Below, piece by piece: positions 34,369-42,826 of a DNA stretch of 64,000 nucleotides. How positions within the stretch are numbered: the first letter of the stretch is position 1; the number at the start of each line of letters is the position of its first letter. The notes under the pieces are model-generated. The model was not told the DNA's origin. It did no database searches and saw only the letters and a program-made list of their open reading frames with translations. Source of the DNA: Bryobacteraceae bacterium (GTDB lineage: Bacteria > Acidobacteriota > Terriglobia > Bryobacterales > Bryobacteraceae); NCBI GenBank assembly GCA_041394945.1, contig JAWKHH010000004.1:682001-746000 (forward strand), given 5' to 3'. The position numbers were made by a program, and so were the translations under genes.

Positions 34369-35559
34369 CTACGGTTTTTCCCGCAGGAACTGTTTGATGG
34401 ACCGGATCGCCTGACGGCTCCGGTGCTCGTTCTCAATGAGCGCGAACCGTACGTTGCCCTCTCCGTACGGCCCGAATCCGACGCCGGGCGAAACCGCCAC
34501 GAGCGCCTCCTGCAGCAGCTTTTTCGAAAACTCGAGCGATCCCATCTCCCGGAACGGCTCTGGAATCGGCGCCCAGACGAACATCGAACCCTTGGGCGGC
34601 TCGATGGGCCAGCCGGCGCGCGTGAGCCCGTCGCAGAGCACGTTACGGCGCTTGCGGTAGACCTCGCAGATTTTGTGGACGTCGTCTTCGCACTCGCGCA
34701 ACGCGATGATCCCGGCGATCTGAAGCGGCTGGAAGATTCCGTAGTCGAGATAGCTCTTGATGCGGGCGAGGGCCTTGATCATCTTTTGGTTGCCGAGGCA
34801 GAAGCCCATCCGCCAGCCGGCCATGTTGTAGGACTTCGACATGGAGAAGATCTCCACGGCCACTTCCTTTGCGCCGTCGACCTCGAGGATGCTCGGCGCT
34901 TTGTAGCCGTCGAAGCAGAGGTCGGCGTAGGCGAAGTCGTGGACGACCATCGTACCGTGCTCGAGCGCCAGAGCGACGATGGCCTTCATGAAATCGAGGT
35001 CGACGGTGTGGGTGGTGGGGTTGTGCGGGAACGAGATCAGGATCATCGCCGGCTTCTTGTTCGACTTCTTGTAGATGTCGTGGAGCCGGTTGAGGAACTC
35101 GGCCGGCGTGGGCATGGGGATGGTGCAGGCGTGGCCCTCGGCCATGATCACGCCCCATTGGTGGATGGGGTAGGCCGGGTTGGGCGAGGCGACGACATCG
35201 CCGGGGCCGATCACGGCGAACAGCAGGTGCGCCAGCGCGTCCTTGGCGCCGATGGTGGCGATGGCTTCCGTCTCCGGGTCGAGCTCGATGCCGTAGTTCT
35301 TCTTGTAGCGCTTGCAGATCTCCAGGCGCAGATTCGGCAACCCGCGCGACATGGAATACCGGTGATTTCGCTTGTCGCGGGCCGCTTCGGCCAGCTTTGA
35401 GACGATCGTCCGCGGCGTGGCTCCATCGGGGTTTCCCATCCCGAAGTCGATCACATCGTACTGGGCTGCCCGCAGTTGCGCCTTCATCTCGTTCACCTGG
35501 GCGAAGACATACGGGGGCAGCTTTTGGATGCGATAGAACTCTTCGGAAGAGAGTGACAT
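34369..35559 (-). CDS. alaC: Class I aminotransferase, AlaC-like (glutamate-pyruvate)
   Basis: A 396-residue PLP enzyme started at ATG 35559 behind AGGAGG. IDFGMGNPDGATP starts the substrate region; SFPHNPTTHT and VVHDFAYADLCFDGY are conserved; SMSKSYNMAGWRMG carries the Schiff-base lysine (Lys242); the blocks ALARIKSYLDYGIFQPLQIA closely match AlaC. It likely interconverts alanine and pyruvate with glutamate/oxoglutarate. A longer frame upstream of 35559 lacks a ribosome site. Confidence 0.88.
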   Translation of the reverse strand: MSLSSEEFYRIQKLPPYVFAQVNEMKAQLRAAQYDVIDFGMGNPDGATPRTIVSKLAEAARDKRNHRYSMSRGLPNLRLEICKRYKKNYGIELDPETEAIATIGAKDALAHLLFAVIGPGDVVASPNPAYPIHQWGVIMAEGHACTIPMPTPAEFLNRLHDIYKKSNKKPAMILISFPHNPTTHTVDLDFMKAIVALALEHGTMVVHDFAYADLCFDGYKAPSILEVDGAKEVAVEIFSMSKSYNMAGWRMGFCLGNQKMIKALARIKSYLDYGIFQPLQIAGIIALRECEDDVHKICEVYRKRRNVLCDGLTRAGWPIEPPKGSMFVWAPIPEPFREMGSLEFSKKLLQEALVAVSPGVGFGPYGEGNVRFALIENEHRSRQAIRSIKQFLREKP

Positions 35560-35606
35560 AGGTCCTCCTATTTTAGCTTTTGAAAGGCTTGCGCCGCCGA
35601 TTTCCC

Positions 35607-35634
35607 TTGACGTGTGATACCAAAGTGATATCAT
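35607..35634 (+). promoter_or_regulatory. Promoter of the SPFH gene
   Basis: TTGACG (35607-35612), a 16-base spacer and TATCAT (35629-35634) make a good sigma-70 promoter. TGATATCA (35627-35634) is an 8-bp palindrome over the minus 10. The leader is about 25 bases and contains AAGGAG (35649-35654). Confidence 0.6.
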
Positions 35635-35665
35635 TTTGATAGAGCATACAAGGAGTCACTCTAGA

Positions 35666-36532
35666 ATGTTGAAAGAAAAAGAAATTCACGCGCCGTCCGG
35701 GATCGGGATGTTCGTCCTGCTGCTCGCGCTGCTGGCGGTGGTGGCGTGGTCGTTCTTCACGGGGTTTGAGAAGTCGGCGGTTTGGATTCTGGGGCATTTG
35801 TTCGTCTTCATCACCCTGCTGGTGGCGTTCGGCGGACTGTTCGGGGTGCAGCCCAACCAGGGCGTGGTGCTGCAACTTTTCGGCCGGTACATCGGCACGG
35901 TGAAGGCGCAGGGCCTCCGCTGGACCAACCCGTTCTACAGCAAGAAGCACGTCTCTCTGCGGGTGCGGAACTTCGAAACGGGGCGGCTGAAGGTGAACGA
36001 TAAAGACGGCAATCCGATCGAGATCGCGGCGGTTGTGGTGTGGAAGGTAATCGACACGGCCGAAGCGGTTTTCCAGGTGGACAACTACGAGAACTACGTC
36101 CACGTGCAGAGCGAGGCGGCGTTGCGAAACCTGGCAACGGCATACCCGTACGATTCGCATGAGGACAACGACGTTTCGCTCCGCGGCAGCACGGCCGTGG
36201 TGGCGGATCAGTTGAAGACGGAAGTGCAGGAACGGCTCGCGGTGGCGGGCGTGGAAGTGGTGGAAGCCCGGATCTCGCACCTGTCATACGCGCCGGAGAT
36301 CGCCGCGGCGATGCTGAGGCGGCAGCAGGCGAGCGCGGTGATCGCGGCCCGCTCCAAGATCGTGGAAGGCGCGGTGGGGATGGTGCAGATGGCCCTGGAC
36401 CAGCTCGCCCACCACAAGGTGGTTGAACTCGACGAGGAGCGAAAGGCGTCGATGGTGTCGAACCTGCTCGTCGTTCTGTGCAGCGAGAACAACACGCAGC
36501 CGGTGATCAATGCCGGGAGTATTTATCAATAG
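35666..36532 (+). CDS. SPFH (stomatin/prohibitin)-domain membrane protein
   Basis: A 288-residue protein started at ATG 35666 behind AAGGAG. Two membrane helices occupy about 13-33 and 41-62. The SPFH/Band 7 domain follows (GVQPNQGVVLQLFGRYIGTV at about 66, then VSEA... FQVDNYENYVHVQSEAALRN). The C-terminal helical part (SYAPEIAAAMLRRQQASAVI) mediates oligomerisation. The family scaffolds membrane microdomains. A tiny RHH protein gene follows after 15 bases, a pairing also seen with this SPFH subtype in other genomes, from memory. Confidence 0.9.
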   Translation: MLKEKEIHAPSGIGMFVLLLALLAVVAWSFFTGFEKSAVWILGHLFVFITLLVAFGGLFGVQPNQGVVLQLFGRYIGTVKAQGLRWTNPFYSKKHVSLRVRNFETGRLKVNDKDGNPIEIAAVVVWKVIDTAEAVFQVDNYENYVHVQSEAALRNLATAYPYDSHEDNDVSLRGSTAVVADQLKTEVQERLAVAGVEVVEARISHLSYAPEIAAAMLRRQQASAVIAARSKIVEGAVGMVQMALDQLAHHKVVELDEERKASMVSNLLVVLCSENNTQPVINAGSIYQ

Positions 36533-36547
36533 GACGGGAGGCGTCGA

Positions 36548-36727
36548 TTGGCTGAGCGGAAGTCATTCCTGATCCGGATCGACGGCGAAATGCTCGACCA
36601 TCTCCGCCGCTGGGCGGACGACGACTTCCGGAGTTTGAACGCGCAGATCGAGTTTCTGTTGCGGAGGGCGCTCGCTGAAAGCGGGCGCCTGAAGCGTTCA
36701 CCGGGCGGCGAGCCAGCGTCCGATTAG
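36548..36727 (+). CDS. Small Arc-type ribbon-helix-helix protein paired with the SPFH gene
   Basis: A 59-residue protein from TTG 36548, six bases after a strong GGGAGG (36536-36541). SFLIRIDGEMLDHLRRWADD gives the strand and first helix, and RSLNAQIEFLLRRALAESG the second helix of an Arc/MetJ fold. It is too small and has the wrong start to be found by an ATG search. Its last 30 bases overlap the convergent aquaporin. It could bind DNA or act as a small adaptor for the SPFH complex; neither is shown. Confidence 0.75.
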   Translation: MAERKSFLIRIDGEMLDHLRRWADDDFRSLNAQIEFLLRRALAESGRLKRSPGGEPASD

Positions 36728-37447
36728 GCGGTCGTAGAGGACGCCGCCGAGTACTCCGCCGATCAGCGGACCGGCGATGGGCACCCAGAAAACGGGCTCT
36801 CCGTCGGTGAGTCCGTTGTTCCGGAAACCGGCCGCCACCGAGAGCAGGCGCGGTCCGAAATCGCGCGCCGGGTTGATGGCGTACCCGTGCATGGTTCCGA
36901 AGCACATGCCGATGGCCACCACGACGAGGCCGATGAGAACGGGCGTGAGATTGCCGGGGGGCTGGTTGTTTTCGTCGGTGAGGGCAAAGATGAGCATTAG
37001 CAGGAGCGCGGTTCCGATCACCTGGTCCAGCAGGCCGGGCCAGGGCGACGCCGGGAAGGCGGGGAAAGTGGTGAAGACGCCGGCGGTTTTTTCGAGCATC
37101 GGATCCGCCTTGAGAAACGCCGGGCGGTAGTTGGCGAATACGACGGCGGCGGCGGCGAACGCGCCGGCGGTCTGGGCGATCGAGTACGGAATCACCTTGG
37201 CCCAGGGGAAGCCGCGGAGCACGGCGAGCGTCAGGGTGACGGCCGGGTTCAGGTGCGCGCCGGTGACCTTGCCCGCGGTGTAGATGCCGAACGTCACGGC
37301 GAGCCCCCACGCGAGGTTGATGTTGGTGAACCCGCCCTTGTCCTCGAACAGCACCACGGAGGCGACGACGCCGCAGCCCAGAACGATGAGGACGAACGTT
37401 CCGAGAAACTCGGCGCAGAGCTCGGCCGTGAGTGAGTAGGTTCGCAT
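36698..37447 (-). CDS. Aquaglyceroporin (MIP family, GlpF-like)
   Basis: A 249-residue channel started at ATG 37447. Six membrane helices and the two NPA half-helices are visible: HLNPAVTLTLAVLRG at about 73 and YAINPARDFGPR at about 203. The aspartate after the second NPAR is the signature of glycerol-conducting members. It should pass glycerol and other small polyols. No glpK or glpD is adjacent. Confidence 0.92.
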   Translation of the reverse strand: MRTYSLTAELCAEFLGTFVLIVLGCGVVASVVLFEDKGGFTNINLAWGLAVTFGIYTAGKVTGAHLNPAVTLTLAVLRGFPWAKVIPYSIAQTAGAFAAAAVVFANYRPAFLKADPMLEKTAGVFTTFPAFPASPWPGLLDQVIGTALLLMLIFALTDENNQPPGNLTPVLIGLVVVAIGMCFGTMHGYAINPARDFGPRLLSVAAGFRNNGLTDGEPVFWVPIAGPLIGGVLGGVLYDRLIGRWLAAR

Positions 37448-37478
37448 CAGGGGTAATGATAACCCGGCGCCCGGCGGG

Positions 37479-39173
37479 TCAGGAAGGGCGGTATTCGGTG
37501 ACGACGATGGTGATGTCGTCCGGCTGCGGGGCGCCGCCGGCGAAGGAGGCGACGGCCGCCGCGAGCGCGAGATGGATCTCCCCGGCGGACCCGGCCGCGT
37601 TGGCCTTGGCGATGCCTTCGATGCGGACCGTGCCGAACGTTTCGCCGGCGGCGTTGCGGGCATCGGAGACGCCGTCGCTATAGACGAGGATTTTGTCGCC
37701 GTCGCGCAGCCGCACGGTCCGGACGGAGAAGGCGCCGGCGTCGAGCATGTCGAGCGGCAGCATGCCGATGGGCAGGGAGGTGGATTCCAGCCGTTCGATG
37801 GACCCGTCGAGGTGCACCACGAGCGGTTCGCAATGGCCGGCGTTGCACCAATACATAGTGCCGTCGGCGAGCAGGGCGGCGTAGAACAGCGTGGCGTACT
37901 TCTCGCCTTCGGCGCGTTCGTAGACGTAGCCGTTCAACTGAGCCAATTTGCTCGCGATGCCCGCGGCGTCTTCCGGCACCAGCACGAAGGCGCCTTGCAG
38001 GAGGGCCGCGAGCAGCGCCGAACTGACGCCCTTGCCGCTGACGTCGGCCACGAGGAAGTGCCAGTGTGCATCGTCGATGCGCGCGATGTCGTAGACGTCG
38101 CCGCCCACCTGCTGGGAGGGCTCGCTGGAGGCGGCGGCGCGAAACCAGCCGGAGACGGGAAGGTTCTCCGGGAACAGAGTCTGCTGGATCTGCCGGGCGA
38201 TGGTGAGTTCCTGCTCGAGCCGCTGCTTGGCGCGTTCCTGTTCGAGGAGGCGTGCGTTTTCGAGAATCGTCGACGCTTCGAGGGCGAGCGTCTGGAGGAC
38301 CTCGCGATTGCCGGCGGATAGATCGGCGAGTTCGAGTTTGGAATCGAGGTAGATCAGGCCGAATGTGTCGCGCGGATCCGAGACGATGGTTTCCTGCAAC
38401 TGCTGGGTGCGGATGCGGACAAGCGGGAGGCAGACGACGCTGCGGAGGTCGAGCGCGGCGATGGAGCGGTCCGGCGATTCGGATCCGGTGGCGAGCGGAT
38501 CAAAGTTCATCGACAGCAGCTCACGCCGGGATTCGAGGGCGCGCTGAATGACGCGGCGGGGTACGCGGAGATCGTGTTCACCGAGGCGCGCGCCATTCTT
38601 GTCGCGGGCCACGGCGAGTTCGAGTTCGCCGAGACCGCCGCCGCCGGAGCCGCGCAGGAAGAGAAACCCGCGGTCCGACCGGGTGACCGCCAGGGCGGCG
38701 TCCACGACGGCTTCGAGCACCTCTTTGGTCGAAAGGGAGCTGCGAAGCGCGCGCGCCACTTCGACCAGGGCGCGGAGCTTGGAGAGCTCGCCGCCCGGGC
38801 CGGCGGCGCCGATGTGGCCGGCCAGGCGAACCATCTCCGGCTCTTCCTGCTGGAAGCGAAGCTGGTAGCCGTCCGGGAATCCGAACGAGATCTGGTCATT
38901 CTGCGCGAGGCGGACGCGCGACTGGATGCGGGCGCCGTTGAGGAAGGTCCCGTGGCGGCTGTTCAGGTCTTCCAGGAAGTAGCCGCCGCTCTCCTGGAGG
39001 ATGCGGGCGTGGACGCGGGAGACGCGATTGTCGCGAAGCACGAGGTCGTTCTCGGCCTGGCGGCCGAAGACGAACGGTGTGCGGCTGAGGCCGATGGTCG
39101 AGGTCTGTCCCGATGGATTGGTGACGGAGAGCGCCGCGGGAACAGCCGCCACGGGCCCGGTGATGGAAGCCAC
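37479..39173 (-). CDS. FHA-GAF-PP2C (SpoIIE-type) phosphatase
   Basis: A 564-residue signalling protein whose GTG (39173) shares a base with the Fur stop (TAGTG). FHA lies at about 20-105 (FVFGRQAENDLVLRDNRVSR then RHGTFLNG), a GAF domain at about 130-310, a coiled helix with LEQERAKQRLEQELTIARQI, and the SpoIIE/PP2C domain from about 330 (GGDVYDIARIDDAHWHFLVA, DVSGKGVSSALLAALLQGAF, VYSDGVSDA). It would dephosphorylate phosphoproteins such as anti-sigma antagonists in response to a GAF ligand and phospho-threonine binding. Confidence 0.9.
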   Translation of the reverse strand: MASITGPVAAVPAALSVTNPSGQTSTIGLSRTPFVFGRQAENDLVLRDNRVSRVHARILQESGGYFLEDLNSRHGTFLNGARIQSRVRLAQNDQISFGFPDGYQLRFQQEEPEMVRLAGHIGAAGPGGELSKLRALVEVARALRSSLSTKEVLEAVVDAALAVTRSDRGFLFLRGSGGGGLGELELAVARDKNGARLGEHDLRVPRRVIQRALESRRELLSMNFDPLATGSESPDRSIAALDLRSVVCLPLVRIRTQQLQETIVSDPRDTFGLIYLDSKLELADLSAGNREVLQTLALEASTILENARLLEQERAKQRLEQELTIARQIQQTLFPENLPVSGWFRAAASSEPSQQVGGDVYDIARIDDAHWHFLVADVSGKGVSSALLAALLQGAFVLVPEDAAGIASKLAQLNGYVYERAEGEKYATLFYAALLADGTMYWCNAGHCEPLVVHLDGSIERLESTSLPIGMLPLDMLDAGAFSVRTVRLRDGDKILVYSDGVSDARNAAGETFGTVRIEGIAKANAAGSAGEIHLALAAAVASFAGGAPQPDDITIVVTEYRPS

Positions 39174-39682
39174 TACTGCCTCCGGGCGGTTCTTCTCGTG
39201 GTCTCCGGAGCCGGAGCGGCCGGTGCGGTGGTATCGGTCGATTCCCGCGCGCGGAGCACCTGGCAGTGTGCGCAATAGCCCCCAATTTCCGTTCGCGCCA
39301 TACGAATGTCGAAACCGAACGTCTCCTCGATTTGGCGGCGGAGTTTCTGCAGCGGCTCACCGAAATACTCTTCGACTTTTCCGCAGCGCAGGCAAATGAT
39401 GTGGGCGTGCTCCTGCTTGGCGCGGGTCTCGTAGTAGTGCTGGTCTCCGCCGTAATGCATCAGGTCGAGTTCGTCGACGAGGCCGCCTTCCTTGAGGAGC
39501 TTGAGAGTGCGGTAGACGGTGACGCGATTGAGCTTTGGGTCCTCCTTGCGCGCCATCTTATACAGGCTCTCCGCGTCGAGGTGCTCGCCAGACCGATCAA
39601 TGAGTTCGAGGAGTATCTGGCGTTGGCGAGTCAGGCGGATGCCCCGGTCCTTCAACGAGCCTTTGATGCTGTCGTTGGTCAC
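39173..39682 (-). CDS. Fur/PerR-family metalloregulator
   Basis: A 169-residue regulator from GTG 39682. LTRQRQILLELIDRSGEHLD and LNRVTVYRTLKLLKEGGLVD form the winged helix. The structural zinc site is Cys97-x-x-Cys100 (CLRC) and Cys137-x-x-Cys140 (CAHC). HAHIICLRCGK and the preceding histidines supply the sensory metal site. The Ala/Pro/Thr/Arg-rich tail of about 28 residues is an extension. It could be Fur, PerR or Zur. It diverges from the carboxylase gene. Confidence 0.92.
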   Translation of the reverse strand: MTNDSIKGSLKDRGIRLTRQRQILLELIDRSGEHLDAESLYKMARKEDPKLNRVTVYRTLKLLKEGGLVDELDLMHYGGDQHYYETRAKQEHAHIICLRCGKVEEYFGEPLQKLRRQIEETFGFDIRMARTEIGGYCAHCQVLRARESTDTTAPAAPAPETTRRTARRQ

Positions 39683-39739
39683 GGCTCCCCTAGTTTCTCA
39701 CGTATCCTCGGCGCGGCGCTACAATCGGCAGTTACGCCG

Positions 39740-41263
39740 ATGAGTACGGGAATTCCCTTCCGAAAGGTGCTGGTGGCCAACCGCGGGGAGATCGCCGCGC
39801 GGGTGATTCGCGGGCTGCGCGACGCGGGTATCCGCAGCGTTGCCGTGTACTCCGATGTGGATCGCGCCTCGCTCCACGTACGGCTGGCCGACGAGGCGGT
39901 GCGCATCGGTCCGGCGCCTTCGATCGAGAGCTACCTGAGTATCCCGGCGATCCTCGGCGCGGCCGCGCGCACGGGCGCCGAGGCGATCCATCCCGGCTAT
40001 GGATTCCTGAGTGAAAACGCCGGGTTCGTGGAGGCGTGCGACGCGGCACGCGTAGTCTTCATCGGGCCGCCGGCGGCGGCCGTTCGGGCGATGGGCGAGA
40101 AGACGAGGGCGCGCGAGGTGGCTGGCGGCGCCGGGTGTCCGGTTGTGCCGGGCAGCAACGGTCCGGTGGCGACGGCGCGGGAGGCGCGGCGCGTGGCCGA
40201 TGCGATCGGCTATCCGGTGATGCTGAAAGCCGCGGCCGGCGGGGGCGGCAAGGGAATGCGGCGCGTGGACGCGGCGAGTGAGCTCGAAGGCGCCTTTCGG
40301 GACGCATCGAGCGAGGCTGAGCGCGCGTTCAACAACGGCGCGGTGTACATCGAACGTTTGATCGTCAATCCGCGCCACATCGAGATCCAGGTGCTGGGCG
40401 ACCGACACGGGCGCATGATTCACCTTGGCGAGCGCGAGTGCTCACTGCAGCGGCGGCATCAGAAGGTGATCGAGGAGTGCCCGTCTCCGTTCGTGGCGTC
40501 GCAGCCGGATGGCGGCGTGGAGATGCGGCGCGCGATGGGCGAGGCGGCGATCCGGGCGGCGCGGGCGGCCGGCTACTGGAACGCCGGAACGGTGGAGTTT
40601 CTGGTAGACGCGGCGGGCGATTTCTACTTCCTCGAGATGAACACGCGGCTGCAGGTGGAGCATCCGGTGACGGAATTGGTGACGGGAGTGGATCTGGTGC
40701 AGTGGCAGTTGCGCATCGCCGCCGGACAGCCGCTCGCCTTGCGGCAGGAAGGCGTCGCGTGGCGCGGATGGGCGATGGAGTGCCGCGTGTGCGCCGAGGA
40801 TCCGGAGCAGAACTTTCTTCCCTCTCCGGGACGGATCGCGCGTGTGGAGGAGCCGGGTGGACCGGGCATCCGCGTGGATTCCGGCGTGTATTCGGGCTGG
40901 ACGGTTCCAATGGAATACGATCCTCTGCTTGCCAAGCTGGTGGCGTGGGCGCCTGATCGCGACGCCGTGATCGCCCGCCTGACTCGCGCGCTCGGCGAGT
41001 ACCGGATCACCGGCATTCGTTCGAACCTGCCGTTCTTCCGGGGCGTGCTGGACGACGACGCTTTCCGCGAGGGCGCATTGCACACGGGGTTCATCGACGA
41101 GTACCTGCGGCGCCGGGTTCCGGTGGATGGCGCCGCGCCGATCGAGGAGGAGATCGCCGCGGTGCTGGCGGCGGCGGTGTCGTCGAACCATCAGCGGCGG
41201 CCTGCGCCGCGACCTGCTTCGAGCGTTTGGCGTAGCGAGGGAAGGAGCGACCTGTTGCGATGA
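39740..41263 (+). CDS. Biotin carboxylase subunit of an acyl-CoA carboxylase
   Basis: A 507-residue ATP-grasp enzyme started at ATG 39740. KVLVANRGEIAARVIRGLRD starts the N-terminal domain; LKAAAGGGGKGMRRVD is the ATP loop; HIEIQVLGDRHG and EMNTRLQVEHPVTELVTG are catalytic blocks. It carboxylates biotin on the carrier encoded next, with ATGA overlap. The pair could serve an acetyl-, propionyl- or geranyl-type carboxylase; no carboxyltransferase is in the window. A TACAAT lies 14 bases before the start. Confidence 0.93.
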   Translation: MSTGIPFRKVLVANRGEIAARVIRGLRDAGIRSVAVYSDVDRASLHVRLADEAVRIGPAPSIESYLSIPAILGAAARTGAEAIHPGYGFLSENAGFVEACDAARVVFIGPPAAAVRAMGEKTRAREVAGGAGCPVVPGSNGPVATAREARRVADAIGYPVMLKAAAGGGGKGMRRVDAASELEGAFRDASSEAERAFNNGAVYIERLIVNPRHIEIQVLGDRHGRMIHLGERECSLQRRHQKVIEECPSPFVASQPDGGVEMRRAMGEAAIRAARAAGYWNAGTVEFLVDAAGDFYFLEMNTRLQVEHPVTELVTGVDLVQWQLRIAAGQPLALRQEGVAWRGWAMECRVCAEDPEQNFLPSPGRIARVEEPGGPGIRVDSGVYSGWTVPMEYDPLLAKLVAWAPDRDAVIARLTRALGEYRITGIRSNLPFFRGVLDDDAFREGALHTGFIDEYLRRRVPVDGAAPIEEEIAAVLAAAVSSNHQRRPAPRPASSVWRSEGRSDLLR

Positions 41264-41751
41264 AGCGCGCGGTGGACATTGATGGGCGGATGAGCGGGAT
41301 CGTCTGGTCCGGCGACGGAGAAGTCTCCTGGGAATACGCAACGGCGGACGACGACTACGAAGGACGCGCCTCCGTGCATCGCATCGAGGATGGCGTGTAT
41401 TCGATCCTCATCGGCGGCGCGGTGTTCGAGGCGCGGGTGGAGGAAGGCGCCGTGACGGTGGGCGGCAACCGGTACGCGGTGCGCCTGCGCGATCCGAGGG
41501 AGTGGGCGCCGGGGGCGAACGGCGTGGGCGGGCAAGGCCATACGGAGGTGAAGGCGCCGATGCCGGGCAAGGTGATTCGCGTGCTGGTGGAGGTGGGCGC
41601 CGAAGTGGAAGCGGGGCAGGGAATCGCGGTGGTGGAAGCGATGAAGATGCAGAACGAAATGCGCGCGGCGCGGCCGGGGGTGGTGAGCGCGATTCGCGTG
41701 GCGACGGGCGACGCGGTGGCGGCCGGGCAGGTGCTGGCGGTCATCGACTAG
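41260..41751 (+). CDS. Biotin carboxyl carrier protein
   Basis: A 163-residue protein. The C-terminal domain (about 92-163) has APMPGKVIRVLVEVGAEVEA and VVEAMKMQNEMRAA with the biotinyl lysine in EAMKM. The N-terminal half is a spacer/beta region as in propionyl- or methylcrotonyl-CoA carboxylase alpha chains, so the gene pair is like a split alpha subunit. The TAG stop (41749-41751) is formed by the CTAG border of repeat copy B, so its present 3' end depends on that insertion site. Confidence 0.9.
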   Translation: MKRAVDIDGRMSGIVWSGDGEVSWEYATADDDYEGRASVHRIEDGVYSILIGGAVFEARVEEGAVTVGGNRYAVRLRDPREWAPGANGVGGQGHTEVKAPMPGKVIRVLVEVGAEVEAGQGIAVVEAMKMQNEMRAARPGVVSAIRVATGDAVAAGQVLAVID

Positions 41752-42007
41752 CAGCCCGTGGTTAAAGTTGCGTGGGCCGCGTTGCGAGCGAGGCGTGGCG
41801 AGGCCGGCGATGCGGGCCATCTCTCAGGAGCCACAACGAAGCAGATGGCCCCATGCCGCCGCAACCCTTTGGGCAGCCGGGGTTTGCGCCCGCATGCTTT
41901 GTTGCTCGTCGCTCGAAATAAATCCGCATTGCTTCCTCCTCGCGTCTCGCCTGCGGGCGCAGATCCCGTGCTGCGCGACCTACGGGACTTTAACCACGGG
42001 CTGCTAG
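41748..42007 (-). mobile_element. MITE-like element, copy B
   Basis: A 260-bp segment bounded by CTAG on both sides. Terminal inverted repeats are CAGCCCGTGGTTAAAGT at the left and ACTTTAACCACGGGCTG at the right, identical. It is the reverse complement of copy A (10504-10780) apart from few substitutions and a missing 17-bp block. No transposase is encoded. The left border provides the stop codon of the biotin carrier and the right border lies 21 bases before the DnaC-like ATG. Confidence 0.85.
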
Positions 42008-42028
42008 GGAGGCTGCTAAGCTTTGAGC

Positions 42029-42799
42029 ATGGCGCAAACGGTCGCGGAGTGTCCCGCGTGCGGCGGCACCGGATGGCGCAGGTCCGACAAGGAAGGCGTC
42101 TCGGGAGTGGAGCGATGCGATTGCGTGGCGGCGCAGCGGGTGGAGAACCTTTCCGATCGCGCGGCGATTCCGCCTTTGTACCGTAACGCTTCCTTCGATA
42201 ACTTCAGCACGCAGCCGGAGAATCCGGTGGCGCATCGCATCCTGCAAACGGCGGTGACGATCTCGGCATCCTATGCGCGCGAGTATCCGTATGGGACGAA
42301 GAAGCCGGGGCTGATGTACATCGGCGACCCGGGCACGGGCAAGACGCACCTGGCGGTTTCCGTGATGAAACGGCTGATCGCGCGCGGGTTCGAATGCGTG
42401 TTTTTCGATTACCAGAATCTGCTCGAGCGCATTCGCTCCGGCTACGATGCGGCGTCGGGTACGTCGGACCGGGCGGCGTACCGGACGGCGCTCGAGTGCG
42501 AAGTGCTGATCCTCGACGATCTGGGCGCGCATCGCGTCACCGATTGGGTGGAGGACACGGTGACGTCGCTGATCACCTACCGCTACAACAACAACAAGGC
42601 GCTGATCACGACGACGAACCTGCGCGACGCCGAGGCGGGCGATGCGCCGATTCCGGGCGGGGTGGGGGGCGATGTTTCGAGCCGGTACCACCTGACCGAG
42701 CGGATCGGGCAGCGGGCGCGGTCCCGCTTGTTCGAGATGTGCCGGGTGATTTCGACGCGCGGGGTGGAGGACTACCGCACGCGCAAGTGGCGCGGCTGA
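42029..42799 (+). CDS. DnaC/IstB-like AAA+ ATPase with N-terminal zinc finger
   Basis: A 256-residue protein started at ATG 42029. CPACGGTGW (from residue 8) with a later CDC forms a zinc ribbon. YIGDPGTGKTHLAVSVM is Walker A; EVLILDDLGAHRVTDWVED is Walker B; LITTTNL is sensor 1; SRYHLTERIGQRARSRLFEM holds the arginine finger. Such proteins load the replicative helicase or, as IstB, serve transposons. No transposase partner is adjacent, so a host DnaC-type loader is more likely. Confidence 0.88.
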   Translation: MAQTVAECPACGGTGWRRSDKEGVSGVERCDCVAAQRVENLSDRAAIPPLYRNASFDNFSTQPENPVAHRILQTAVTISASYAREYPYGTKKPGLMYIGDPGTGKTHLAVSVMKRLIARGFECVFFDYQNLLERIRSGYDAASGTSDRAAYRTALECEVLILDDLGAHRVTDWVEDTVTSLITYRYNNNKALITTTNLRDAEAGDAPIPGGVGGDVSSRYHLTERIGQRARSRLFEMCRVISTRGVEDYRTRKWRG

Positions 42800-42826
42800 G
42801 TTCCGGGGCGTTGAGCCGAATCAGCG

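Noticed and set aside
42029..42799. DnaC-like gene as the IstB of an insertion sequence
   Set aside because: No IstA transposase or inverted repeats of an IS21 type; the adjacent MITE-like element has different ends.
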